Source: Schizochytrium sp. TIO01
Taxonomy: Eukaryota; Sar; Bigyra; Thraustochytrida; Thraustochytriidae
Assembly (NCBI GenBank): GCA_004764695.1
Contig: SMSO01000014.1
Coordinates: forward strand, 5,756,029 to 5,820,028
Direction: 5' to 3'
DNA length: 64,000 bases
Shown here: one piece after another, positions 1-11,086 of the stretch
Layout: every line of letters begins with the position of its first letter
How positions within the stretch are numbered: the first letter of the stretch is position 1
The notes under the pieces: model-generated
Seen by the model: only the letters and a program-made list of their open reading frames with translations
Told to the model about the DNA's origin: nothing
The model's database searches: none
Position numbers and translations under genes: made by a program

Positions 1-203
1 GTGCCTCCCAGCGCCTCTCAAAAACCTTCTCGGGGCGTGGGTCCGTAGGGGGGTCATCAAGCCAAGGTGGAGCCAGCTCAACAGGGGGCCTTGTTCAAGA
101 TGAGTTTAACCAGCGTATGGCTCACTCTGGCCACCAGGGTGCTGCATTCTTTGAAAAGTACCAGAAACGCGAGGCTCAAAAGTACCGCCCTCAGCATCTT
201 TAA
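1..203 (+). CDS. 3' end of an unknown protein (5' truncated)
   Basis: Reading from base 3, the frame is open from the window edge to a TAA at 201-203 (66 codons). The visible part begins Gly/Ser-rich and low complexity, then ends in a charged segment with FNQRMAHSGHQGAAFFEKYQ followed by a Lys/Arg/Gln-rich tail. The aromatic and charged composition looks coding, unlike the other two frames. No family is recognised. The start lies outside the window, so length and function are unknown. It could also be the last exon of a spliced gene. Confidence 0.45.
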   Translation, partial: ASQRLSKTFSGRGSVGGSSSQGGASSTGGLVQDEFNQRMAHSGHQGAAFFEKYQKREAQKYRPQHL

Positions 204-1397
204 AATGGTCTCCAGGCCGTTAATGTTTCTTTTGATAAACGAAGGGCGCACTAGCTATATATCCTAGTCTTCCCTTTTCTGGTGATTTTTCTATTTCAAG
301 TTGGTCTTTGTTAGACTCGTACCACAATTTGCTCGCATCTCTTCTACAGATGCACTCATTCATTGCCTTTGTTTCGGCTGTGTGTTCAATACCTTAATTG
401 CACATCTCGCATGCCGACTATTGCTTGCATGCTTATTTCCGCTAGCGTCCTTCTCTTTCATTGGTTCCTTGCAAACTAGATGAAACCCTCCCAAGACGCC
501 TTCTGCTTTTCCCTATCTGTGGTTAAGAGTAGTAGTATTACCTTTTTATGATCATAGTTGATGTTCTTTTCTCCTTTTGCTAAATAACTCTCTTGTCTGT
601 TGTTGGCCCTGCTACCTGACGCTTCTGAGAAAAACAATGACATTGGATTTTGCATAGGTCGAACTTTGTCCCACCTTTCGTTTCCCCTGTTCTACATCAA
701 CAAATAAAATTTTACTTGTACCTATCAGTAATTACCGAATTGTCAAAGTTTGCTCTGGGCCCCATCAACTTTGCTGTTAATCACATGGTTCCCTCTTTGC
801 TCTCCACCTTCGGCCATGTTCTTATTCTTATGTACTTAGTGGTATATATGCTTAACTCAGGGCGTGCATTTTGCTGGTGATCTTCTACCTAAAGCACAAT
901 AGTGTTCATCTATAGTCGTAAAAAGCCAATAAATTGCTATTAAGCCTGCATTATCTTATAGACTCAAGTTCATGGAGTGGCGCGACAAAGGCGGACCAGG
1001 GCCCTCCTAGAGTTCTACAAACACAACTTAACAGAATGGTGATCTGAGACACCAAAACGTGGGGTGTAGCACATACATATGGCAAACCTTAAGAGTGCAA
1101 CCTCAGCTTAAGACTTGGTTCGAACCATGCCTAGCAAATTGATGTACCGAATGGTTCGTTTGCCTTGCGACGAGCAGTGAGTAACATTTTAAGCAAGTAC
1201 CAAATAGCTATGGCAGTTGAGGTCGACGAATGAAGTTATTGTGAAGGCTACCATCTCTCGAATATTTGAAGAACTTTACTTTGAAGTAACAGACGAAACA
1301 ATAATGACTGCAGTTCTGCAACGTAGCAAAGTGCAGATCCTAGCTTGACTGCACGAATTTCGCCATAAGCTTTCTTTGTAACACATCGATCAGAAAT
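204..1397. other. Intergenic stretch, no gene recognised
   Basis: About 1.2 kb of AT-leaning sequence between the partial upstream gene and the P2X-like gene. Only short frames are open (up to about 76 codons) and none has recognisable protein character. It should hold the 3' UTR of the upstream gene and the promoter and 5' UTR of the P2X-like gene, but I see no distinct element. Confidence 0.5.
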
Positions 1398-2783
1398 ATG
1401 GGGTTTGGGCTCCCAGAAACTATCTTTGGAAAGGATGTAGATGAGGTCTTTGCATACAAGACGAAGCGCATGGTTGCGATCAAGGATCGTCGTTTAGGTA
1501 TTCTCAACTACAGTTTCATGTTCGCCACTCTAATCTATGTGCTCGTGTATCAGATACTCTTTAACACGGGCTATCTACTAATTACCACTCCGTCGGGAAG
1601 CCATCGATTTTCCTTGCGAGCCCTTACGAATGATGTTGGGTGCGACCCCATCGACGATGTTGGCTGCTACACAGTCTCCCCAGATGTACAGTCAACGGAA
1701 TATTGCTCACAGGCGCCAGACGAAAATCAGGGTCTGTGCGTTGCTGAACAATATCTATCAAGCCAAGATGAGCAATGTATGCGAAAACGAGACTGCTCCC
1801 TAGCAGATGAGCTTGATGTGGGTGTAATCGAAGGCAGCGAATTGCTTTTAACTACTCGCATTTTCGAGGTTGCACAGTATAATGCTTGCCCAAACTCAGC
1901 ATCGCAAGCATCAAACTGTGACAGTCTTTGGGAAAATCTTAACGCAACATCGGATTCCTATATTGCTGGTGTTGAAGACTTCACTCTCATGGTCGATCAT
2001 GCTGTAAAGGATAGCAACACCAAATCAGACCTCGCTGGGGTCTCACGTTCCATGAAGGGTGTACTATCTATTCCAAATAATGCTGCACTGTGCCAATCGC
2101 TGGCCAGCCAGAACCGTGTTGTTCGCAGCCCAAAGGGTGTAGCAACGACTACCGCCCCTTGCTTTGTAGACTCTAATTTGCCAGCTGCAGACGACTATGA
2201 TGTTTTCGCTATGACGGAATGGCTTGGCGCTGGTGATCTCGACCTTGATCAGCCATCTGGGTCGAAACCAGGTGAACCTGTGCGTGCGCGAGGAAGCGTT
2301 GTTACATTTACCATTGATTACACCAATGTTCATCCGTGGCTGGGGGCAAGTGATGAAATCTTCTACACGATCTCTGTCGATTTCTTGCCTGGATCATCGT
2401 ATAAAGTGGTCACAAGTAACGATGTTGTTGAGGCAAACTCAACCTTGGGTGTCTCGCGCCGTATTCAAAAGCGATATGGTGTTAAAGTTGTAGTTCTTCA
2501 GACCGGTCGCCTTGGTCAGTTTGATTTTAACACTTTACTTCTTCAACTTGCTGCAGGCTCTGCCTTGTTTGGTCTTTCTGTCCTGTTGACTGACTTTTTA
2601 GCGCTGAGTGTTATGCCCAATAAAGAGCAGTATAAAGCAGCAAAAATTAAAGTCACCGAGGACTTTGGAGATCTTCGCAAGGAACAAAAGCGCCTTCGCA
2701 AAGAGTCTCGCGAGACTGCTGAGTCATCAGACACATCTGCCGTGAACGAGTCTAGTAGTCTCCACACTATCAATGTAGCTTAG
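1398..2783 (+). CDS. P2X-like receptor, trimeric ligand-gated cation channel family
   Basis: A 461-residue single-exon ORF starting at ATG 1398 with P2X architecture: short cytosolic N-terminus, TM1 (about residues 37-57), a large Cys-rich extracellular loop, TM2 (about 383-406) and a charged C-tail. Conserved family marks are the N-terminal Y-x-T-x-R/K site (YKTKR, 20-24), the pre-TM2 block RIQKRYGVKV with its conserved Lys, G-x-x-G-x-F-D, and the TM2 Asp (LTDFLAL, about 399). P2X channels normally open on extracellular ATP, or act on contractile vacuoles in protists. The usual post-TM1 Lys-x-Lys pair and the Asn-Phe-Arg motif of the ATP pocket are not evident, so the ligand is uncertain. 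Loop NxS/T sites (NAT, NST) suit an extracellular or luminal domain. Confidence 0.8.
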   Translation: MGFGLPETIFGKDVDEVFAYKTKRMVAIKDRRLGILNYSFMFATLIYVLVYQILFNTGYLLITTPSGSHRFSLRALTNDVGCDPIDDVGCYTVSPDVQSTEYCSQAPDENQGLCVAEQYLSSQDEQCMRKRDCSLADELDVGVIEGSELLLTTRIFEVAQYNACPNSASQASNCDSLWENLNATSDSYIAGVEDFTLMVDHAVKDSNTKSDLAGVSRSMKGVLSIPNNAALCQSLASQNRVVRSPKGVATTTAPCFVDSNLPAADDYDVFAMTEWLGAGDLDLDQPSGSKPGEPVRARGSVVTFTIDYTNVHPWLGASDEIFYTISVDFLPGSSYKVVTSNDVVEANSTLGVSRRIQKRYGVKVVVLQTGRLGQFDFNTLLLQLAAGSALFGLSVLLTDFLALSVMPNKEQYKAAKIKVTEDFGDLRKEQKRLRKESRETAESSDTSAVNESSSLHTINVA

Positions 2784-3824
2784 ACGTTCTCCTGATTAGT
2801 ACTTTCATGGATGATGTTTTTTCAAACATGTATAGGATTGTGGTTTTAATTTCTGCACAAGCCACAATAAGATTGTTCTAATATTTTGACAACGTGAAAC
2901 ATTCATGTATCCTGCGAAACAACTAAAAGTATTCCTTGATTCGAATCTCACGACCAAATCTCTCTCAGCAATCTTGTCACAACAGCCGAATTCCCATCTA
3001 TAGAAAAACCGCCATGCAACAAACAACTTTGTCGATCAAAATTTTAGATTCATGGCTACAAACAAATCTTATTATCTTGAAGTTTTGCTCTTCCACATTA
3101 GCATGAATTTTCAGTTATCACTTGCCTTACGAAGGGGAAGAATTACCCCAACACGAAAACACGAAAAAAATTAAAAAATGTAAACAAACCAGTACTACTA
3201 GTGGGCAAATAGTGCCTTCTTACGTAACAATACAGGGGAAAATTAAAGAAAGAACAGCAAGAAAAAAAATCACTATATACTCTTATATACAGCTATCTTA
3301 AACTTATAATACTCTCCTCTGAATAGGTATGAATGATCAAAACTAAGAAATTGAGTTGACGTAGTGGAACATGCAAACCATCAATCGCGGCGTTGCCGGC
3401 GAACTCCCAAGGTTTCCGGGAGCGGTCTTCGCCAGACGTATCCTTTCCAGGTCTCCTCCTGAGGTAGAGTTAATCTCCGCCCGCCCTTTCTACTGTCCCT
3501 TTCACCTGTGTAACGAGCGGAGCTTCTCTGTCTCCACTCAAATCTCGAGCGCTGCGCTCCTAGATCACCACGTTTCATCCTTTGTGGCCCTGCTGGAGTT
3601 AGGATCTCCAGAGCGAAAGAGCTTGCGCTTGCGACTTGTGTTTTTCGTATTCATTTTCTTTTCCACGCCTTTCAAAACGCCCGTCACTTTCCTGGCTATT
3701 GTTGCAGTTGCAGTCGTATCTAGGCTTGGCGTCTGAGGTTATTTTTGTATTCGTCGACTTTCAGCTTTCATCTTGAGGCGTCAAGATCTAGCGCAATAAG
3801 TGTTGTTCTAGTGCAGTGGACACC
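2784..3824. other. Intergenic region with the Brr2 5' region
   Basis: About 1 kb between the P2X-like and Brr2 genes. The first part (to about 3360) is AT-rich with A-runs, fitting a 3' UTR and spacer. From about 3370 GC rises toward the Brr2 start, fitting a promoter and 5' UTR. A 121-codon frame at 3371-3736 has no protein-like character and is taken as chance. Confidence 0.45.
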
Positions 3825-6800
3825 ATGGCGGAAGAGCAGGCACGGCAACGTCTCTACGACTACAATGCCAACTCTAATTTGGTAATCAAGACCCACAGCT
3901 CTCGTAGGCAGGTCACAGAACCCTCTGGCGAGGCACAGAGTTTGCGGCAAGGGGTGTCCGTGGCTGACATGGGCTCCAGAGCTAGACCTGAGCGTTCCGC
4001 AGAACTAGAGGCCAAACTCGCCAAGAAACGCGAACGTGAAAGTCGCTTGCAGCAACAAAGTCAGCTTCTCGAAGGGGATCCAAATGGCGGAATGGGCAAC
4101 GTGCATCTGGATGATGACATCTCGCTTGGAGCTTACAGACCGAGCACACGAGAAGCCAGACTTGCTTTTGAGGAACTATTAGCATCGCTTCAAAAGTTTA
4201 TCGGCGATCAGCCACGAGATGTTCTGCATAGCGCTGCAGACGAAGTGCTTGGTATCATCAAGGATCCTGAGCTCACGGCACCTCGCAAGGAAACCGAGTG
4301 CAAGAAACTTCTGGGTAGCAGATTGTCCAAGGTACAATTTACGGACCTTCTCAGACTATGTGAAAGAATCGATGACTACAGCAATAGTAACAATGCTCTA
4401 GATGCAAACCCGAGTGCAACCAAGTCCCAGGCGGATATGGGTGTTGCGGTAGTATTTGAGGGCGATAGCTCCGATGAGTCAGATGAGGAACTCGAGGAGG
4501 TTGTCAGCGACCAAGACTCTAGTGATCAAGACTCTGACGAAGATAGTGGCCCAAACGCTCGTGATGCAGCTCGTAGCAAACGGAAGGGAGCAAGTGGCAC
4601 AACTTCTGCAGACGAAAACGACATCAACGTGCATGATATTGACGCACACTGGATTCAACGCGAACTTGCAAAGTACTACCCTGATGCAAGCGAAGCACAA
4701 AGTCTTGCCTCACAGATTTTCAATGCTCTCAATGAATCAGATGAACGCGCTTGCGAAAATCAGTTAGTTCTTTTGCTTCAATTTGACAAGTTTGACCTCA
4801 TCAAACTCCTTTTGCATAATCGCAAAAAGATTCTCTTCTGCACTCGTCTTAAACGTGCTGGTTCTGATGAAGAACGTGCTCTCATCGAGAGGGAGATGAT
4901 GCAAGATCGTGAAGTTGGAGGCGGCAAAGACATTTTGAAAATGCTTGCTGATCCTTCAGGAAACCCGCCCATTACCGCAAACGGTCAGCAGAGCTCTGGT
5001 GCTGGCGCCAAAAAGGCCAACGCTATTCTTGTTCGTGACGCTGACGAGGACGTCATGAACTCTGAAGATGACGACAGTGATGCCGAAGGAGGTAGCGGGG
5101 CAATGAGGAGCGCACGCCTTCGCGGGGATGTGGAGTCAGTGCGGCCGCCAAAGCGTCTTGATCTCCAAGCCCTTGCTTTTAGTGCTGGCGATCATACAAT
5201 GACCAACAAGGAAGTTCGTGTGAAAGGTGCCCGATGGACCAAGGAAACCAAAGCTTTTAAGGAAGTTCATGTGCCACCACTTAAACCCAAGCCATTTCTC
5301 GAAGATGAGAAACTTTGTGCGATTAATGAACTCCCAAGTTTTACGCATGGAGCCTTTGCCAAGATGACAACTCTCAATCGTGTGCAGTCCCGCATCATGC
5401 CCGCGGCTCTCAAAGGTGATTACAACCTTCTTGTATGCGCCCCCACTGGTGCTGGTAAAACTAATGTAGCTATGCTTACTGTCCTGCACGAGATTGGTAA
5501 GTTTGTGGACCCAGCGACCGGCAAAGTTGATATTCCCCGCATGAAAAGGGAAATGAAAATTGTGTATGTCGCACCAATGAAGGCTCTTGTCCAGGAGGTT
5601 GTCCAAAACTTTGGCCAGCGCCTTGGCGCCGCATACGATTTAACTGTTCGCGAACTATCTGGTGATCAGCAGCTGAGCCGTGCTGAAATTGCACAGACTC
5701 AGATGATTGTCACAACTCCAGAAAAGTGGGATATTGTGACACGTAAAGCTGGTGAACGAGCTTACACCCAGCTCGTCAAACTCGTCATTATCGATGAAAT
5801 TCACCTTCTTCACAATGAACGTGGTGCTGTGCTTGAAGCCATCATCGCTCGAGCTATTCGCCAGCAAGAGATTACACAACAACGTGTTCGCCTCGTTGGT
5901 ATCTCTGCAACTCTTCCCAACTACAAAGATGTTGCTACCTTTCTCCGAGTTCCTTTTGACAAGGGTCTCTTCTTCTTTGACAATTCGTTTCGCCCTGTTC
6001 CTCTTCAGCAACAATATATTGGTATCACTGAAACAAAGCCTTTGCGGCGCTTGCAAAAAGCGAATGAAATTTGCTATGATAAGATTATTGCTGCAATGGA
6101 AAATAATCCTCGTGATCAAGTTTTGGTGTTTGTACACAGTCGCAAAGACACCGCTTCTACCGCACGATACCTTCGTGATCTAGCCGAGGAGCGTGACCAG
6201 CTGGGTATCTTCTTGAATTCGGACGACCGTGCGACCAGAGAGATTCTGCAAAGCTCCGTGGAAGAGGAAGCACGAAACGCTGACCTCAAGGATATGCTTC
6301 TCCATGGCCTTGCAGTACACCACGCTGGTCTTCCGCGCTCGGATCGTACACTTGTCGAGGATCTCTTCAAACGTGGATATATTAAGGTTCTTGTGTGTAC
6401 AGCCACTCTGGCTTGGGGTGTAAATTTGCCTGCTCACACTGTCATTATCAAGGGTACCCAAGTGTATAATCCTGAGAAGGGTCGCTGGACAGAGCTTTCT
6501 CAGCTAGATATTTTGCAAATGCTTGGCCGCGCTGGTCGCCCTCAATTCGAGACAGACACTGAAGGTGAGGGCATTATTATCACTTCCCATGCAGAGCTGC
6601 AATTCTATTTGTCCTTGCTTAATGAGCAGCTCCCTGTCGAGTCACAGCTTATCCGTCGCCTTGCAGATGCTCTCAATGCCGAGATTGTCATGGGTGGTGT
6701 GCAGAATCTTGACGATGGTGCCCACTGGCTTGGCTACACATACCTCTATGTCCGCATGTTGCGCAGCCCTACCCAATACGGCATTTCCATTGATGAAATC

Positions 6801-9800
6801 GAGGAAGATCCTATTCTTCTTCAGCGCCGTCGCGATCTGATTCACAGCGCTGCTCTCTTGTTAGATAAGAGTCAGCTTGTGCGCTATGATCGCCGTACAG
6901 GTGCTCTACAAGGTACCCCTCTTGGTCGCATTGCATCGCATTATTACGTCACTTTCGATTCGATGCAGACCTTTAACGAGCTCCTCCGGCCTACCATGGG
7001 AGATATTGACCTTTTTCGCATGTTCTCGCTTTCTAAAGAGTTCTCTAACATTGTGGTGCGTCAGGAAGAAAAGGTGGAGCTTGCACAGCTTGCAGAGAGA
7101 GCGCCTATTCCGATCAAGGAGAGTATTGAAGAAGCCTCGGCAAAGGTAAACCTCTTACTCCAAGCTTACATTTCAGGATTTCGCATGGAGGGCTATGCCA
7201 TGGCGTGTGATCTTGTGTTTATTCAGCAGAGCGCAAATCGTTTAGTCCGAGCCATGTTTGAAATGTGCCTTGTCCGTGGCTGGGCAGCCCTTGCACAGCG
7301 TTGTCTTGCTCTAGCTAATATGTGTGAGCACCGCATTTGGCCTACCCAGTGTTTCTTGCGTCAGTTTCCCGAGCTACCAATTTCATCTGACGTTGTTAAA
7401 CGAATTGAACGTCGTAACCTCTCTGTGGACCAACTCTGGGACTTGTCTGCTCAAGAACTCGCTGAAGTTGTAAGTGCTGGCGCTACGGGTGCATCTAGTG
7501 TTAAACAAGGTCGTGATCTCCATCGCCTGATTCATTGTTTTCCCAAAATGAATGTATCGGCAGTTGTACAGCCAATCACACGGTCTACCTTGAGCGTTGA
7601 GCTCACTCTTACCCCAGAGTTCGATTATGACGAGTCGCTTTATGGAGATGTATTACTCTTCTACATAATCATGGAAGATTGCGATGCGGAGACGATCTTG
7701 CACCACGAGGTAGTTCTCATTGGCAAACGGAATGCCGATCAAGAGATCCAAACTAACTTCATGGTACCATTGTCCGATCCCATGCCTCCACAATACTTTT
7801 GCAGAGTTGTGTGCGAAAGGTTTCTGCATGCCAGCACAATTTTACCAGTCTCATTCCGCAAATTACTCCTTCCTGAGAAATTTCCTCCCTTTACTGAACT
7901 ACTGGATCTACGCCCCCTCGCCGTGGATCGCGCTGCGCTTGAAGCTGCCGGGGCTAGTGGAGTGGCTGATCAAGCCTGGGTTCAAGCTGCATATAAGGCT
8001 GCGTTTGCTCAACGCTTCAAGACGTTTAATTCGGTCCAAACCCATGCTTTCAGCAGCATAACACAAGATGACCAAGGTGTTCTCGTTGCAGCGCCGGCGG
8101 GCTCTGGTAAAACAGCATTGGCGGAGATGGCCATCATTCGTGCCTTTGCCACAGCTAAAGACCGCCACAGCGTGACATGTGTCTACGTTGCACCATTGCA
8201 GGCTGTTTGTGACCGTCGGCATGCTGAATGGCAAACGTTATTTGGTCGAAAGCTTGGCCTAGTTGTCGCGCGCCTCACCGGTGATACAACTGCAGATTTG
8301 CGCGCTTTGGCCAGTGCCCAGCTAATTATTGCAACAAGCGAAGACTGGGATAACCTTTCGCGTCGTTGGAAGCAGCGTAAGGCAGTGCGTAATATTCGCC
8401 TTTTCATTGCAGATCAATTGCATCTGGTTGGTTCTGCCCCGGGTCCGGTACTTGAGGTGGTTGTCTCCCGAATGCGGTTCCTTGCCTCCGTATCTCCGAC
8501 TCTTCGTGTCCTAGGTTTGTCTGCCTCACTTGCGAACGGAGCTGAGGTCGGAGCTTGGATCGGTGCTAAAACAACAATCAACTTACCACCCTCAAATCGT
8601 CCTAGCCCGGTGGAGATTGAACTCCGCAGCTTTGACATTCACCATCCTGGTACCCGTTTGCTAGCCATGGCGAGACCAGTCTTTGATTCAGTTGTGGCGC
8701 ATGGAGAGCATGGAGCGCGCCCAGTCATTATTTTTGTCCCATCTGCACGACAGGCAAAGGTTACTGCAGTTGATTTAATCAGCTTTGGATCTTCGGCATT
8801 ATTGGAAGAGAAAGCTATTGCTAAAGTCCGTCAAGCCCGTGCATGGGCCTCTAGGTCACACTTCTTTGTTGAAGCTGGAAATGAGGATAGTCTCGCGAAG
8901 CATGCGAATGGATTGCGCGATCCTGCACTTCGTAGTACGCTTCTTGAGGGTGTTGCATACTTACATTCGGGTATGGACAATGGAGATCGTGCAGTTGTTG
9001 AGGCGTGCTTTGAATCTGGAGTCGTGCGCACTCTCATTGTAACAAGTGATCTTTGTTGGGGTCTTCGCTTCCATGCTGATGTGGTGATGGTGATGGATAC
9101 TGCCAAATATGATGGCGCGCAGGGCCGCTATGTGGATTATGCGGTTGCAGATCTCATGCAAATGGTCGGCCGTGCAATTCAGCATGAACAGGCCGCCCAT
9201 TGCCTCATCTACTGCCACAGCAAACGCAAGGCTTACTACAAGACGTTCCTCCATGACGCATTGCCTGTGGAAAGTCATTTGGACCATGTCTTGGCTGATC
9301 ATCTTTGCGCGGAAGTGGTCTCACAGGTCATTAAAAATAAACAAGAAGCTGTGGACTATTTGACATGGACTCTGCTCTATCGCCGACTACCCAAAACCCC
9401 ACATATTATCAGCTTGTGGGCACATCTCCAGAGATTCTTTCCGACTACTTGTCAGAGCTTGTTGAAACGACTCTGGGTGAACTGGCTAACAGTAAGTGTA
9501 TCGAGATAGACAAGAACGATATGGATGTGGCCCCGTTGAACCTTGGTATGGTGGCATCTTACTATTATATTCAGTACATGACCATCGAGCTGTTTTCTGT
9601 AAACCTTCGTCAGCAATCAAAACTACGTACCGTTCTCAACGTACTCGCTGCTGCCGCAGAATTTGAGGATATTGCTGTTCGGTTTGGAGAAGAGCAGGTC
9701 TTGGAAAATCTTGCTCGACACTTACCCTTACCAGCACCCCGCGAGCCTTCTGAGCCCGCCCCTGACTACACGCGGTCTCATGTCAAGACGCATATTCTTT

Positions 9801-10636
9801 TGCAACTTCATTTTTCTCGTCGAACTTTGACAGAAGAGCAACAAACCGATCTGAACACTGTTTTGAACAAGGCTGTACGTCTGCTGTACGCAATGGTGGA
9901 TATTATTGCAAGCAACCGATGGCTGCGTCCTGCATTGGCCGCTATGGAACTGTCCCCAATGCTTGTACAAGGTTGCTGGAATACCGATTCCCCGCTTATG
10001 CAGGTTCCACACTTCGATGCAGCCATCGTCGACCGTTGTCTCAAGGCTGGAGTCAAGGGCGTTATGGATATTGCGGAACTTGAAGATGAACAGCGCGACT
10101 CGGTATTGCAGCTTCCTGCAGGCAAGCTTGAGCAAGTTGCAGACTTTTGCAACGCATATCCGGATCTTGATGTGAAGGTTGCAGTTCAAGATGCTGCTTC
10201 GATTCGCGCAAATGGCTCGGTCAGTGTCAAGGTAACCTTAGAACGTGCCGAGGATGACGACGACGATGATGATGATGAGGCCAGTGACTCTGGACCAACT
10301 GTGTACGGCACAGTTGTGGCGCCGCGCTACCCACGCATGAAAATGGAAAACTACTGGATTGTCATTGGTGATGCAGAGTCTAATGAATTGTTCGCAATCA
10401 AGCGTGTTATGGTGGGCAAGGAACTTAATGTTGACTTGTCGTTTGATGCTCCCAAGGATCTTGGTCCGCGCCAGCTCAATGTGTACGTCATGTGCGACTC
10501 TATAATGGGAGTCAACGAAGTGCACAAGATCTCCTTTGATGTAAAGGAAGGTGCACCTGAAGACGATGATAGTGACTCATCCTCTTCCTCTGGCTCTTCC
10601 GGTTCTTCAGATGAAGAGTCTGGCGATGAGGAGTAA
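3825..10636 (+). CDS. BRR2: Brr2/SNRNP200, U5 snRNP Ski2-like RNA helicase (one frameshift)
   Basis: About 2,270 residues, close to the family's 2,100-2,200. Brr2 unwinds U4/U6 to activate the spliceosome, working in U5 snRNP with Prp8. Two helicase-Sec63 cassettes follow an acidic N-terminal region. Cassette 1 has APTGAGKT (about residue 540), DEIH (about 655), SAT, and LGRAGRP (about 900). Cassette 2 has APAGSGKT (about 1422), but its DEIH box is ADQLH and its last motif is GRAIQH, as expected for the inactive C-terminal cassette. The start is ATG 3825 in CACCATGG; the apparent GTG at 3816 is not needed. The frame changes at about 9390-9392: downstream homology (QNPTYYQL, then DVAPLNLGM) continues in the -1 frame, as if one base were missing in a C/A-run. 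A poly-Asp insert (about 10254-10280) and an acidic Ser-rich tail are distinctive. Confidence 0.95.
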
Positions 10637-11086
10637 GAAAATATCCGGACGATTCTCTTGTGAAAATCTTTTTATTACTTATAGAATCTATAGTTGAACA
10701 CACAATACATTTTTTCCTCTGTTGGGCAACTCCTTCAAAATATATAACCAGTTAAAAGGAAGACTCTAAATTGCTGAATTTAGCGATTGAATATATAATC
10801 ATTGGATACATTTGCAATGATAACAACATAGTATGCTTTCTTTTAAGAAATGTTTTCTGCTCTAATCTAATTTAAAAATTAAAATAAAATAAAAAGACAA
10901 CTTACTTCTACTCTACTTTTACTCTCAGGGACCCAAAGATATCTTTTGCAAGGAATGTTAAGAAAGTGTACATCTTTCTCCCTTGTTTTTCCTGGCGATA
11001 TGGATTTCTTTTGTGGGCATTCTTATGACGCGATGCACAAAATTATGGCGCGATAGAGTTTTGTGCATTCTTAGAGCATACTTGAT
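10637..11086. other. Convergent 3' intergenic region
   Basis: About 450 bp of AT-rich sequence between the tail-to-tail ends of Brr2 (plus) and the HECT gene (minus). It holds short A/T runs that could serve polyadenylation of both transcripts. No gene is seen. Confidence 0.5.

Noticed and set aside
3371-3736. 121-codon plus ORF upstream of Brr2
   Set aside because: Composition is not protein-like and it lies in the likely promoter/5' UTR; no homology recognised.
9385-9400. Programmed -1 frameshift in Brr2
   Set aside because: The site CTA CCC AAA ACC does not fit an X-XXY-YYZ slippery heptamer in the 0 frame, and Brr2 is not known to use frameshifting. A missing base is simpler.
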